NCBI GenBank assembly: GCA_005281725.1
Contig: SSBO01000003.1
Span: 4,402,495-4,466,494 of the forward strand
DNA length: 64,000 nucleotides
From: Wuchereria bancrofti
Lineage: Eukaryota; Nematoda; Chromadorea; Rhabditida; Onchocercidae
Direction: 5' to 3'
Part shown: positions 50,006-61,266 of the stretch, piece after piece
How the letters are laid out: each line of letters begins with the position of its first letter
Position numbering within the stretch: position 1 is the stretch's first letter
Translations under genes and position numbers: made by a program
The notes under the pieces: generated by a model
What the model saw: the letters and a program-made list of their open reading frames with translations, nothing else
Told to the model about the DNA's origin: nothing
Database searches by the model: none

Positions 50006-52256
50006 ATGTTGTCTAAATGGACATGGCGAGGTGCGCAATTGTTTGCGGTATACCTCGCGACGTATCTTATCATGACAATGGTGGACAACAGACGTATAAT
50101 TGATCAAACACAAGCTCCAACCAAAAGAATTTCTGATGGTCCACTAATTATTAGGGATTCTCCCGAAAATGTGAATAAAGAAAATGAAGACAATACTGTC
50201 ACAATACTGTATGTGTTATTGCTTCCTTATCACTCTCGGTTTTTAATGTTTCAAAATTTAAGGATATAATGTGAATACCTCTAAATCAGCTGCTTTTCCT
50301 GTTTCTTAATACAATTTCGGTGCTCCTTCAGTTTTTGTAGATCAGTTAATTCAGTGGGTCCAAAAACACATCAAGAAGATTTGATACCTTACCTGGTTAA
50401 ACCAACGATACAGGAGGCGCCGGTAATTACTAATGAATTCCTTGAGGTATAGTTATATACTTGAGTATAATTATATTTTTACGGACATATACTTCAAATC
50501 GTCTAATAACATTTTTTATAAACCTGCAAAATGTTATTAGACGATAAGTTACTGAAGGATTATGAGAATGTAAGTTCTGTAAAGACTGATGACCCTGAGT
50601 GGCTAGAATCATCGTTAATATGACTGTAGCTATACACAGCACCAAAACATTTTAAAATTTTCATCTCTGAAACTGATCGAACAATAGTTCCGTAGAAAGA
50701 AATATCAAAAATGCTAATTTGCCAGCTTATAGAAAGATTGAAACTAACGTTTTTGCCGAATTTAATAAAACGTTAGTAGCAGTTTAGTTTGAACCTGCTT
50801 TAATCAATCCCGTCTCAGTAAGTGTTGCTGGCATTTAATGATCTTAAAGACAGTGGTTGACAAATTACAGAATTTTAAACGTGAAGCGAGAATAATACAT
50901 TCGAAGTCAAGCGATTTTCTATTATTTACTTTAATCAATGGCGCTTACCTGAATTTAACTCTAAACTGGTTGTGTAATGTGGCACCATTTCCGACATCAG
51001 TCCATCGTAAGACTTTAATTGTCAGCCTGGATGCAAAAGCTTGCAAAGTGATCCAGAAGATTTGGAAACAAGTGAAGTGTATGTATATTAAAGTACACGG
51101 TGATTACAACAGTCCACTTAGCTGGGGACGACAAAACTATATCAATCTACTCAGTCTTCGTTCACAACTTTTGCTAATTCTTGCGCAGGTTTGATTTGTA
51201 CAGTCATTTGTTTACTCAATGTACATTTGTTGTAACTTTACTTTTTAAATTAATGTATTACAGCTCGAACTACCATATATTTTATTTGAAACCGATGCGG
51301 TTTGGCTACGTGATCCCATGGAATTCTTTCAAAACCAAACCCTTATCGACGATGCTGATATTATTGTACCGACGAAAGGTTCATATATTCTTAAGAAATT
51401 GTGAATATAGATAAACCTTAATATATTTTTGTTGTTCAAATTTTGCATTTGTTTTACTTTACATGTGCAAACAAGCATGTGGCAGAATATGAACATGAAT
51501 GAGATACGCACATAATAGTTATTTGAGTCTAAGTGCAGCTATTGCCTAATTACTTGAAGTGCAGTGACGGTTGTAGGTTATCCAGATCATGGCTTAACAT
51601 ATGCATTCGACCCAATGATCGTGTATCCTTCAAATGCGTCTCTTGTATTGATGCGCGAATTAAATTTGCAACTTTCAAAAGATCCAAAAGTGTATGACCA
51701 GGTGAAATTTTTTGTTCTAAACACAATGTAAAAAAACTCCGAGATAAAGTAGATTTGAGCTGTCAGGAACTGTTCTATGAAACCAAATCAGGTGTTTTAA
51801 AATAATAGAGCACAGCAATGAAATAAAGAGATAGATTCGGAATAACTCTCAGTTGACATGGAGTTGACTGTTGAGTATTCGGATAATATTGCGCTGTCAT
51901 CCAGAATATGTTTGTCACAGATTTAAACATCACAACAAAAAGAAAATCATTAACTAAAAGTAACACTATGCTCCTAATGATAGGATGTTCTGGACCAGCT
52001 ATGCCGTCAACAATATTTTGGATTGGTATGTCGTCAGTTCGAATGGACTGAGGTAGCCGATGGTAAATGGTTCAAATTGTCGGAGTCGGAGCGAGCTCAT
52101 CTGAGACCTTATATTGTTAACAACAACTATTACGTTGGCGTCGATAATAAAATCAGTCGTCAGGCACTAAATGACCTATGGTTCCTGTCGGTCAAGAACA
52201 ACTGTAATTTCTCGAAGGTTCAAAATTTGCTACGCAGATATGGGTCGCAGGCATAA
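50006..52256 (+). CDS. Nucleotide-diphospho-sugar transferase, type II membrane protein (Golgi/ER)
   Basis: Predicted glycosyltransferase of the nematode-expanded Nucleotid_trans (PF03407-type) fold; donor and acceptor are unknown. Six exons: 50006-50208, 50341-50446, 50871-51188, 51264-51378, 51577-51701, 51984-52256; about 379 residues. A short N-terminal cytoplasmic piece is followed by one membrane segment near residues 9-26 (GAQLFAVYLATYLIMTMV), giving type II topology, then a polar stem. The catalytic domain begins near residue 110 (FLLFTLINGAYLNL, then NWLCN and LIVSLD). The metal/sugar site reads ETDAVWLRDP at about 218-227, the DxD-like motif of the family (here T-D-A). C-terminal blocks include DVLDQLC, NNYYVGVD and NDLWFLSVKNNCNF. 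An additional exon around 50531-50582 is possible. An acceptor-like TTAGTTGCAG at 49980, and CCAG directly before the ATG, may mark a trans-splice site. Confidence 0.86.
50498..50545. repeat. Perfect 18-bp inverted repeat in intron 2
   Basis: ATCGTCTAATAACATTTT at 50498-50515 and its exact reverse complement at 50528-50545, with a 12-base loop. It lies inside intron 2 of the glycosyltransferase gene. Confidence 0.9.
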
Positions 52257-55200
52257 AGTTATTCTAACGATGCTTGAAAATGATCAGAAAGTATTTTGAT
52301 GCCACTAACATCCTTGAAACAACTCTCATTTCTTGAAAATTCAGCCTACTTTTTCTTAGTCATAGATTATTCGAAATTTAATACAACCAAATTTTTTAAA
52401 TTTTGCATACTGAAAACTCCTGTATTCGTTTGTGTAGAAGGTATATCCCTAACAGTCCCAATACTTCTCTTTGTTCCTGCTTTGCTTCACAGGATTTATT
52501 ATTACCTCTTCTTTCTTGCTACCAAAGCTTCTTGTTTAAAATATCTTTGATCAAATGAATACGCTTTTTATTGCATCTCGTGGATTCTCTTCCCAAGGAA
52601 TTAATTCTTTGTGATGAACGAATTTGACTCAAACTTATTTTGTTAACTAGAGCAGGTGAACAAATATCTGTTCCGAAGTCAGATTCGTCACTCTGTTGAA
52701 ACAGAACCATTCGAATTGCTAGAAAGAAAGCTGCAGCATATTAGTACCACTAAATTTCTTTCACAGCAGGTGGTCTCAGCTCTCATTATATTGATTTATT
52801 TTGAAAGTTTTTCGAAATAAAGCAGTACTAGGCCAGTTTTAAAATAATATGCGAAAGAAGTCCGATAAGCACCCTGCTGCTTTAAGAATTTTTTCTTCTA
52901 CTCAACCATTTCCTTTGTTTTTCGCGTTGTATATAAATTTCTCATGGTATATAGTGAAATGTCTTTAGACGGTGCAGTTCATAGCTTCGATTATATAAGG
53001 AAACTAATCAGATGCAGTACTCAAATGTAAAAACTATCATCTAACCAGTTAAAGTCTCTACACAACTAGATTCCATCACTTTGGAAAAAAGCTATATCTC
53101 AGATTCTGAAAGGAACAGTTGACAAAAGACAATATAAATTTTAGCTTTGCTTGATATCATATATTATGCATGACGATGATTAAGTTTATTGTTCTCAATC
53201 AGAAAATAACATCCCCCAGTTGGGAACCCGTTTTAGAAGCTGAGGTTCGGGACATGAATGGTTCTTACGACCTTACACATTTTATAATTCTTCCTATGAA
53301 AATGAAAGCGAATTTTCTGAGGTCAATCCCATAACAGCTCCTGAAAAATAAAGCATGGCGAGTAACGCATCATTTTTAATGTTTGGTTTTTTACACTGCT
53401 TAGATTGTAAAATTGCCAATTCTATTTACTAATAAACATTCATTCGTTGGATTCCGAATTGGAGTTTAACAGCTTTGAAATTTCTCGCGCTCAACAGTTA
53501 ACATCAGAAATTCTACCATGGTCAAAGGGATATCGGATGATCGACAATTAAGCATTGTCGTTTAAACGTTGTAAGGTGGTCCTTTGTTCTTCTTCATCTC
53601 CTCGCCGCCCGTCATCGCCTTGTTGGAGAAGTACCCCGAGAAGATCGAAAGCATTATATCCTCTTTCAATGATCCCTGGAATTTAAACCTTCCTACAATT
53701 TCACTCTCATTTCGAAAAAAGAAAAAAACCATAAACAAAAGAGCATGAATAGCCAGCATCTGTTCCGTTCACTTTTATATTTTCCCCTTCCCTTCTTAGC
53801 ATTTCTCCTAAACTTTCTCTAAATGTATGCGAACTATTGCGGATCACTTTGTTAATCCTTCAGAAATCATTTCTGGTCTTGTTGAATGTCACCTTCACTA
53901 TGCTTATGAAAACACAGAGGTCAGTGAAGGATCTTAAGCCTGTTATAAACATACACACACTTTGTACTAATTCCTTCGTCTCTAATTTTTTAATTTGTGC
54001 CACTTTAAATTTGCCTGTAAGAGTGGCTGTGCAGAACAGACTATTCGTAATTCACGTGATAACGGTTCTGACTTTTGAGTCTGTCAATCAGAAGGAAGTG
54101 GAAATGAAATGCTAAAAGAGGTAGACTATTATTGAAATTTAATGCCATGTAGTGGAAGTAAATCGATAAGCTATTGATGTCGACGTGGGAAAGAAGTGCT
54201 GAAGCATGCCGCAATGCGCCAGATATGATGCTTACTTGCTTGTCGTACCCTAGCTATCAGACATTGGTTACTTTTAAATCTTCATTAGTTCTCGTTTTTG
54301 GTGATGGAAGCGCTCTCAGATTTTCATCATCCCTCACACTTGGCCGGTAAAAATGGTAGAGTTCCAACCCGGCATTACGAGTCTTTTTTTGCTGCACGAA
54401 CTGTCTCTGTCACAACCTGCCAGATTCTATGTTAAGCTTTGTGATGCATAAAATAATCATCTAAATAATAAGTTTCCCTCGTCACAGCTACTCTTATTTG
54501 ATTGCTTCATTAATCTGATTACTCATCCATCGTGTTTCTTCCTTACATAGTACTTCTCACTGTAATGTGAAAAGTGGGATTGAATTAAGAATTATTTAAA
54601 AACCATAAAAGAACGTAATGTAATGACATAGGGACTTAATGGATTGAAAGGCTATGGCAGTTAGAAAAGATATATGTTCTTAATCCGATTTTGGTGATAT
54701 CGAATGCTGATATTTTAAACGGAAAAATTATATTGTTCTTTTTTCATATTCTTTGCCGATAAAAATATTTCTAGGATGATTCAAAATGTTCCTAGTAATA
54801 CTTTAAAAGTGGTTGTGGTATGATTTTCAAGTCAAACTGACATAATGCTGAAAGTGACCACTACTTAAGGTATTCAAAATAAAGTCAAAGAATAGGAGAG
54901 GGAAAGCCAAATTACAAGAAATCAATAATATAAAAATGAATATTAGTAAGTTTCAAATGAAACAATATCCCTCCTATATGTAAGTGATGATATGGGACAT
55001 CCTGGTGACACTGGTGGTATTATTTAATGTGAAATATTTCAAGCCATTAATGCAGTAATCAGTCCATTTGTTGAGTGCATGGCTTCGTTAGGATTTACGG
55101 GAAGATATAACACGATGAAAAGTCCCAAATTTCCACCGGTATAGAAATGAGAAAATTGCAGATCACTCGAATTCAATTAACAAACAAAGCAGCATACTGA

Positions 55201-58200
55201 TATCATGGACCGAAGATCAGTCAATTTCTTGAGTCATTTCTTGAGCAACACGATTATTTGTTAGTTTGCGCTACTTCCGGTACATATATTTATATGTCAC
55301 AAATTCCCATTGAGCTTATATAACTCAGATCTTGAACTCTTGCTTCATTAGTTCAGATTTTGAATCTGTTTATAGACACATTTCTAAGTGGTTACTACCA
55401 CTAAAGGGAATTTATCGAACAAACGTTATCAAAATAAATAAAAAATTTGGAGGAGGCATTTCGATAACTCTTGTCAGCTTAGAATTAGAAATAATATGAA
55501 AGAGGTTTGTATCAAAAAAAAATAAAATATTATGAATATGTGGTGGAAAGTAAAGCATATAATAATAGAATAGAATCAAATCAAATTAGATTTCTTGCAT
55601 ATCCTAGCAGGTTTATATGATACTCCATTATCAGTCCAAATTGTCCGTCACTCAGAACTTTAAGTAAAACATGATCCACTATAGGCCTGCACTTCATTGA
55701 ATATATTGCAAACTTCAACTCAACTCGCTTTGTATTTTGCTCAAATTTCCAGGAGACCCGGTTATGCTTTTTCTGTACTACAAATTGTCTGATTTAAAAA
55801 GTCTGAACAATATAATTTTTAGAAATGCATAAATTATTAAGTCGCAATTTCCGTGTTTCACCTTTGAGCCTGAATTAAATTCTAATACTTATTAGATGCA
55901 CTTGTTTCGTATAATTCTCAGTGCTAATTACTTTTGGTTTCATACTGAAGCAAATAAAACCGATAGCAATAAAATGGATATCAAAACTTTCATCGGTATA
56001 TTTTGTTTCGACAACATCTACATACAGAAGAAATATACATCTCAAATACATATCAGTTATCACAAAGAACTTGGAAGCTTCAATATCTTCAAAGTGCACA
56101 AACTTTGACAAACATTTTCAATCTTCATCTTTTTTTCTTCGAGTTTTTAGAAGCGAATAAATGTCGTCGTATATTTGTTAAACTATTTCATTTTAAACTT
56201 TAGATTTTTCTTCAGCTAATTTTCCTGCAAACTTCTTCAGCTTATTCTTTAAAACCGATATAATTCTGAACCAAATTTGACTGACACTTCTGTTTGCTTC
56301 AATAACGCCAAACTTTTACACTTATGTTCACATTTACTACTGTATGAAGGATATAACTATAACTAGAAAGAAATTAAAACAAAATTTGGTTACAGTCAAA
56401 AAATGAGTAAATCCTTTTAATTAGTAAAGGAAGCTATTTATATTTTTCACTTTCCTTGTTACAGTTTTTCTTTTTCTGTGCATTATTATTTGTTTCAAAA
56501 TAATACGGAATTTTGTTCATCAAAAACCATTTGGATTTTATGCAGTTCAAAATAAATGCTGGCACATTTGATGCAAGGCAAACTGGCTTTGATGAAAGCT
56601 AACAAATGAGTGAAGGACGAAATGCTGATGATAAATTGTTACTTCATTGATTCAAAATGGAATCCTGGGAAGCTAGCATCTCATTTGGATTTGAAAATGA
56701 ATTAACAAGCAAGCTCCTATCGACTTTGCATTCGCAATTATAAGATATTGTGCTTCTACCACAAGTCTTGAGGAAATTTTCTTGAAAACTTTGACACCAA
56801 GTTTCTTTTTTTGTATGATTTATACCATTTTTGCAATTTTATAGATGACAAATTTCTTAATGTTTGTTCCTTTCAGAATTGACAATATTATTGAATTATT
56901 CTTGATATTGTTGATTGCTTAACGCCTTTATTTTTGCTTTTATCTTTCTTTCGTACTTCTTCATGCCCACTTAAAATGAGAGAAAGCAATACTAATTATA
57001 AGTAATGTCGTTTATTCCTGCATTTCGCTAACATTGAAATCTAAGCCATTTTCCACGATTGTTTTATTATTATTCCTATTATGTAGCTTGCAGAATAATC
57101 TGACAAACTTTAGCAAAATTTTAAAAACTAGTAAGTTGGATGGCAAATTTATTTGTAGGTATGAATTCAGTCCTAAAGTCAAATAATCCATTATGGTGCT
57201 ATTTTGTTAGGCCTATCACATCAGAATGCACAGTTACTTTTTTACTCTTGCAATTATAGATATATATTTGTTCACTGAAAACGATCCACCGTAATCAGTT
57301 CCGTTGATGAGTGGTTACCTCAAAATTGACATCAAAATTTAAAATATCTTCAATGTATAAGGAATTATTCACGAACACGTATATTCTTATATATAGCATA
57401 GAATAATACTTCAAAATGAATGTGTTGCTAGCAATTTATTTTTGAAAGTGAGATGAAATTCGTGAATGGAGAAGAAAATGGACACACTTGCTGAGACGAT
57501 TAAAGTGCGAGGTACTTGTGATATATCATTTTCTAGTTGATTTATTTTTTTTTAGTTTCACTTTTTGATTTGCAGTTTTGTATTGTCTATTATTTTGGGC
57601 TTCGTTAGCGCTTTTAAAAATGTATTTTTAAACTATAAGAAGGGGAAAGCGATTTTAACAATCGAACTTCGCTAAGACATTGGTTATGCTGAGATTTAAC
57701 CTTATGAAATAGAAATTAGCTTCAAAATGTTTTATCTCTTTCATATCTTTAATTTTTTACTCAAATATTAACATTCCCCGATACTACTTTACTAATTTAA
57801 GGAATAGATCGATGTTCCCAGGTATAAGACGTTCATTCCTATCATTACACTGGTACCAATCTAATGATAATAAAAATCTAATGATAATAAAAAAAAATAT
57901 GGCTGCTAGAAAATAAAGGTATTAAAAAAAAAGTCACAAAATGTCGTTTTTGGCAAAACAACAATCAGTTCATTTAATTACCAGGTATGAAAAGTGTGGA
58001 GTTAGCAGTATTTGAATGCATTTTAGCTTTTGCGAGAAATCAATCGTTCTATATAAAAAAATTTACCTCTTGCAACTCCAGTTGCATATATTATTCTGCT
58101 TCAAGAATTTCAAGGACTAATCTACTGCTGGAAATATTATAGAATTCTTGAAAAAGTAACAGTGCCTAAGCGAAAGGAATTATTTCTTTAAAATTGTAAC

Positions 58201-60198
58201 AATCAAAATATGATGTAATTGATATGAAAATTATTTACCTGTGTATACGACGACTTTTAAATTTCACAGTTCTGTTTGAAATTTATCTCTAAGGCAATTT
58301 TGTTATGTGCACTCTGTCTAAGCTGCACTATTAATCGATTTATGGATTTTTGTATCAGTGAGACCTTTCATATTTTCCCGGGAGATGGTTAACCCTTTAT
58401 TCTTTTTCGTTTATCATTTTAATGTTTGTGCATTTTTCACTTTCTCTTTTTGTTTCAAAAAAAAAAAACATTTGCTTATTTGTTCTACTTTTTGTGAGCT
58501 TGATCTGGCTTGCCAAAGCAATATGGACATACTGGAAATGAGAGGCTAATCCAAGCATAGTATTAGTGAAAGTTAATCAATAATACTATGCTTCGAATCA
58601 ACTGAAATCTACCCAAAATCACTTTTCCTTTTTAACGATTTGAGAAAATACCTTTTTTTGAAAAGAAAAGAAAATTGTGTTCTTTTGATATACACATAGT
58701 ATGTATAAGGTGAAACTCCAACGTATGAAAAGCTTCTAAAAGACACAAAAAAGCTTTTATACTTGTTATATTTATGCCAGTTAATGTTACAGCTGAGTTT
58801 ACTATATTACTCAGAAAACATACAAAGGAAACAGTAGAAGTTAAAACGTATAGCAGTGCAATTGTTTTGATTATAACCAGAAATTTCGTCACATCCCTTA
58901 AAACTAATTGATAGTCTTATCTCACAGTTAACTGATAGCCCACATTACAAAAAAAGTGTCAGTTAAAACTATGTAAAAATGCTCTTCCATTAATTGACTT
59001 GAGATTGCTATAGACAAAGTAATTTGAAATTCAAAAGTGAATACAGCAAAAACAGAAAACTGCCCAAAAGGGATATATGGAATGATTTTTAATCAATTGA
59101 CCAATACTTTTTTCCATCGATACTACTCAGTGGGATTAAAAGCACATATTTTCCAATGTGTTCATCTCAAATTAGAAAAGCATTTCTTGCATTTTATTGA
59201 CCGTAGACATTTTCTAAGCAAAAACTTGTCAAAAATGATGGTAGAGATAGTGGGAAATTGCAAAAGTGACTGGTTGATCGAATATGACGGGTAAGACAAA
59301 ACTTCGTATTCAATATTATTTCTTCCTCGTCGTATATAATTCACTTTTCGTTAAATATCAAAATAGAATTCAAGGCTGATTTGTTCTTGGTGGTAAGACA
59401 AGAGAACAAAATAATTATGTTCTTGTTGGATAAGACAAGTTATTTGGACTAAAAACATTTTAAAACATCAGTTTGTCATTGTTGAGCTTTCGTCGAAAGG
59501 TCGTAAAATATCTGACGTTGAGCTTTCAACAACACAAGTAGTTATTAGCTTTCATCCATCACTGTTCTCATTAGTCATTATCAATTTCAAATGGTTGGTC
59601 ACTAATTGTTTCATTGTAAAATTTCTTGAACCGTCACCGTACTGCATCTAGCTAGCAGCTGTTGGACCAGTTATTGATATTTTGCTGTTTCATGAATCAT
59701 TTTAGAGTTATATTGAATCACTTCCCTAATCAAAAATAGATATAAAAAAAACAAAAAAAAAAAACTAACAAAATATGACAATAAATGACATACTGTAGAG
59801 AGGATATATCCCAGAATAAAGTGACAATTTAAAATTTTAGATACTTTTGCATTAAACTCAGTAACTTTTTAAACAATATCCATTTTATGAAAACAATCGA
59901 CATTCCGAATTATGACTTCCAAAACACTTCACTTATTTTATTGAATGCAATAATCCTTTTTATGCGTTTTTCATCGTGTGCTTTCTGCTTCGAATCTTCA
60001 AAAATAGTTCTACTCCATTCATTCATTAGATTGCTCGCAGTAACAGAGTATTCGTAAAGAAATATTCAGCTCCAAAACAAAAAAAACTCGAATAGTTAAA
60101 ATTATCACTACAGATCACTGGAACAATATATTACGAATTACTTGTGAAAAACTATATCAAAGGAAATGTCAAAGAAAACGCAGCAGTAAGCATTAACA
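52257..60198. other. Long AT-rich stretch without recognised genes
   Basis: Nearly 8 kb. I found no exon chain, tRNA, rRNA or mobile-element protein here. A 13-bp hairpin at 58553-58593 and a small duplication (ATCTAATGATAATAAAA twice) near 57855-57890 are the only structures noted. Frames at 53562-54115 are open on both strands but lack motifs or splice support. Confidence 0.5.
58553..58593. repeat. 13-bp inverted repeat
   Basis: AAGCATAGTATTA (58553-58565) and its exact reverse complement (58581-58593), loop 15 bases, in gene-free DNA. Confidence 0.8.
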
Positions 60199-61266
60199 AT
60201 GGATGACAGTGAAGCGGACATACAGCCTAATGAATTGCAGCTTGTTTGGGAAGCAATGACACCTGAACTTCAGGTAAAATAAGAGTTTTATACGGTAATT
60301 TACTGAAAAGCAACAATATATGAACTGCATTAATATCAATCTTCAATGGTTGCTTTTTTTGATTATGTACAATTTTCCGAAATTTTCAAAAATTTCGGAA
60401 AATTGTACATGTTCCTGACTAATAAAAAGAAAGAGATCGAAAGCTGGTGAGACCAGAACAGCAAGAATAAATGATATCACATTTTATTACTCAGAAGGCC
60501 ACGAATAGAAGAAAGGTCGTAAGTTAGAACTGTAACTTAAGGCTTAAGGCTGACCTAGTCTGCTAGCACAGCAAAATGCCTCAGAAACAAATGATGCATG
60601 GTCGACTGCGGTATATTGTGCCATATTTCTAAATCAACACTTTAAAATTCAAGTGCTTTGAGGAATGGATTAAAATAACAAAGCACTCTTGTATCGGTCC
60701 ATTTCAAAATAACTGAATGGAAAGTAATAAGTAAATTTTAAAGATTCTTATTCATTTTCTCGCCACTAACCTAAGGATATTTGATGAACACTTTTTTAAC
60801 ATTTTGATTAAATTAAGCAATATCATATCCCAATTTTTCAATTAATGTCCTTCTTCATTGGAAAAAAATAATTTGTGCTCAGATTAATCATCCTTGTTTA
60901 ATAATAATAACTTTTCATACTTGGTAAAAAAAAAATAAAGCAGAAGAGGAGATTGCTAATAATGTGAACAATTTATGAGGCTATCATTAAAATCAAATTA
61001 CTACATCCGTAAACGATTAATTCAGTTTATTGAAGTTCATTCTTTCAGTGTGGTTACAGCTTTTAGGACTTTTAAAATCTTTAAAAAACAAATCATCCAA
61101 GATGTCGTCAGAAAAAAACTTTTTATTTGATTGTATTCTTTCGCACAGATTTTGTTTAAGATTTCTTTCTTATAACAGGTCAACGTTCCGAACTCTGAAG
61201 AGTATCAATCGACTAACACGGCATTTCCTGTTTTTCAACAACAGTCTATCCAGAATGGATATCAAG
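60199..61266 (+). CDS. 5' exons of an unrecognised gene running toward the right edge
   Basis: Exon 1 (60199-60273) reads MDDSEADIQPNELQLVWEAM and ends TPELQ before GTAAAA. Exon 2 (61179-61266) follows TTCTTATAACAG and reads VNVPNSEEYQSTNTAFPVFQ then QQSIQNGYQ before GTTTTA, joining in phase 0 and leaving in phase 1. The acidic start and Gln/Asn/Ser-rich continuation suggest a soluble, possibly nuclear regulatory protein, but that is only inference from composition. A third exon may begin at 63183 after GTGATTCAG; its better reading (KILPFNPPQEVHIVTNHLHF) is out of phase with exon 2, so an intermediate exon would be needed. The remainder lies beyond the window. Confidence 0.55.
60365..60410. 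repeat. Perfect 21-bp hairpin with 4-base loop
   Basis: Arm 60365-60385 (begins ATGTACAATTTTCCG) and its exact reverse complement at 60390-60410, loop TCAA. It lies in the first intron of the right-edge gene. Confidence 0.92.

Noticed and set aside
53562..54115. Open frames on both strands near 53.6-54.1 kb
   Set aside because: Overlapping opposite frames with no motif, start context or splice partners.
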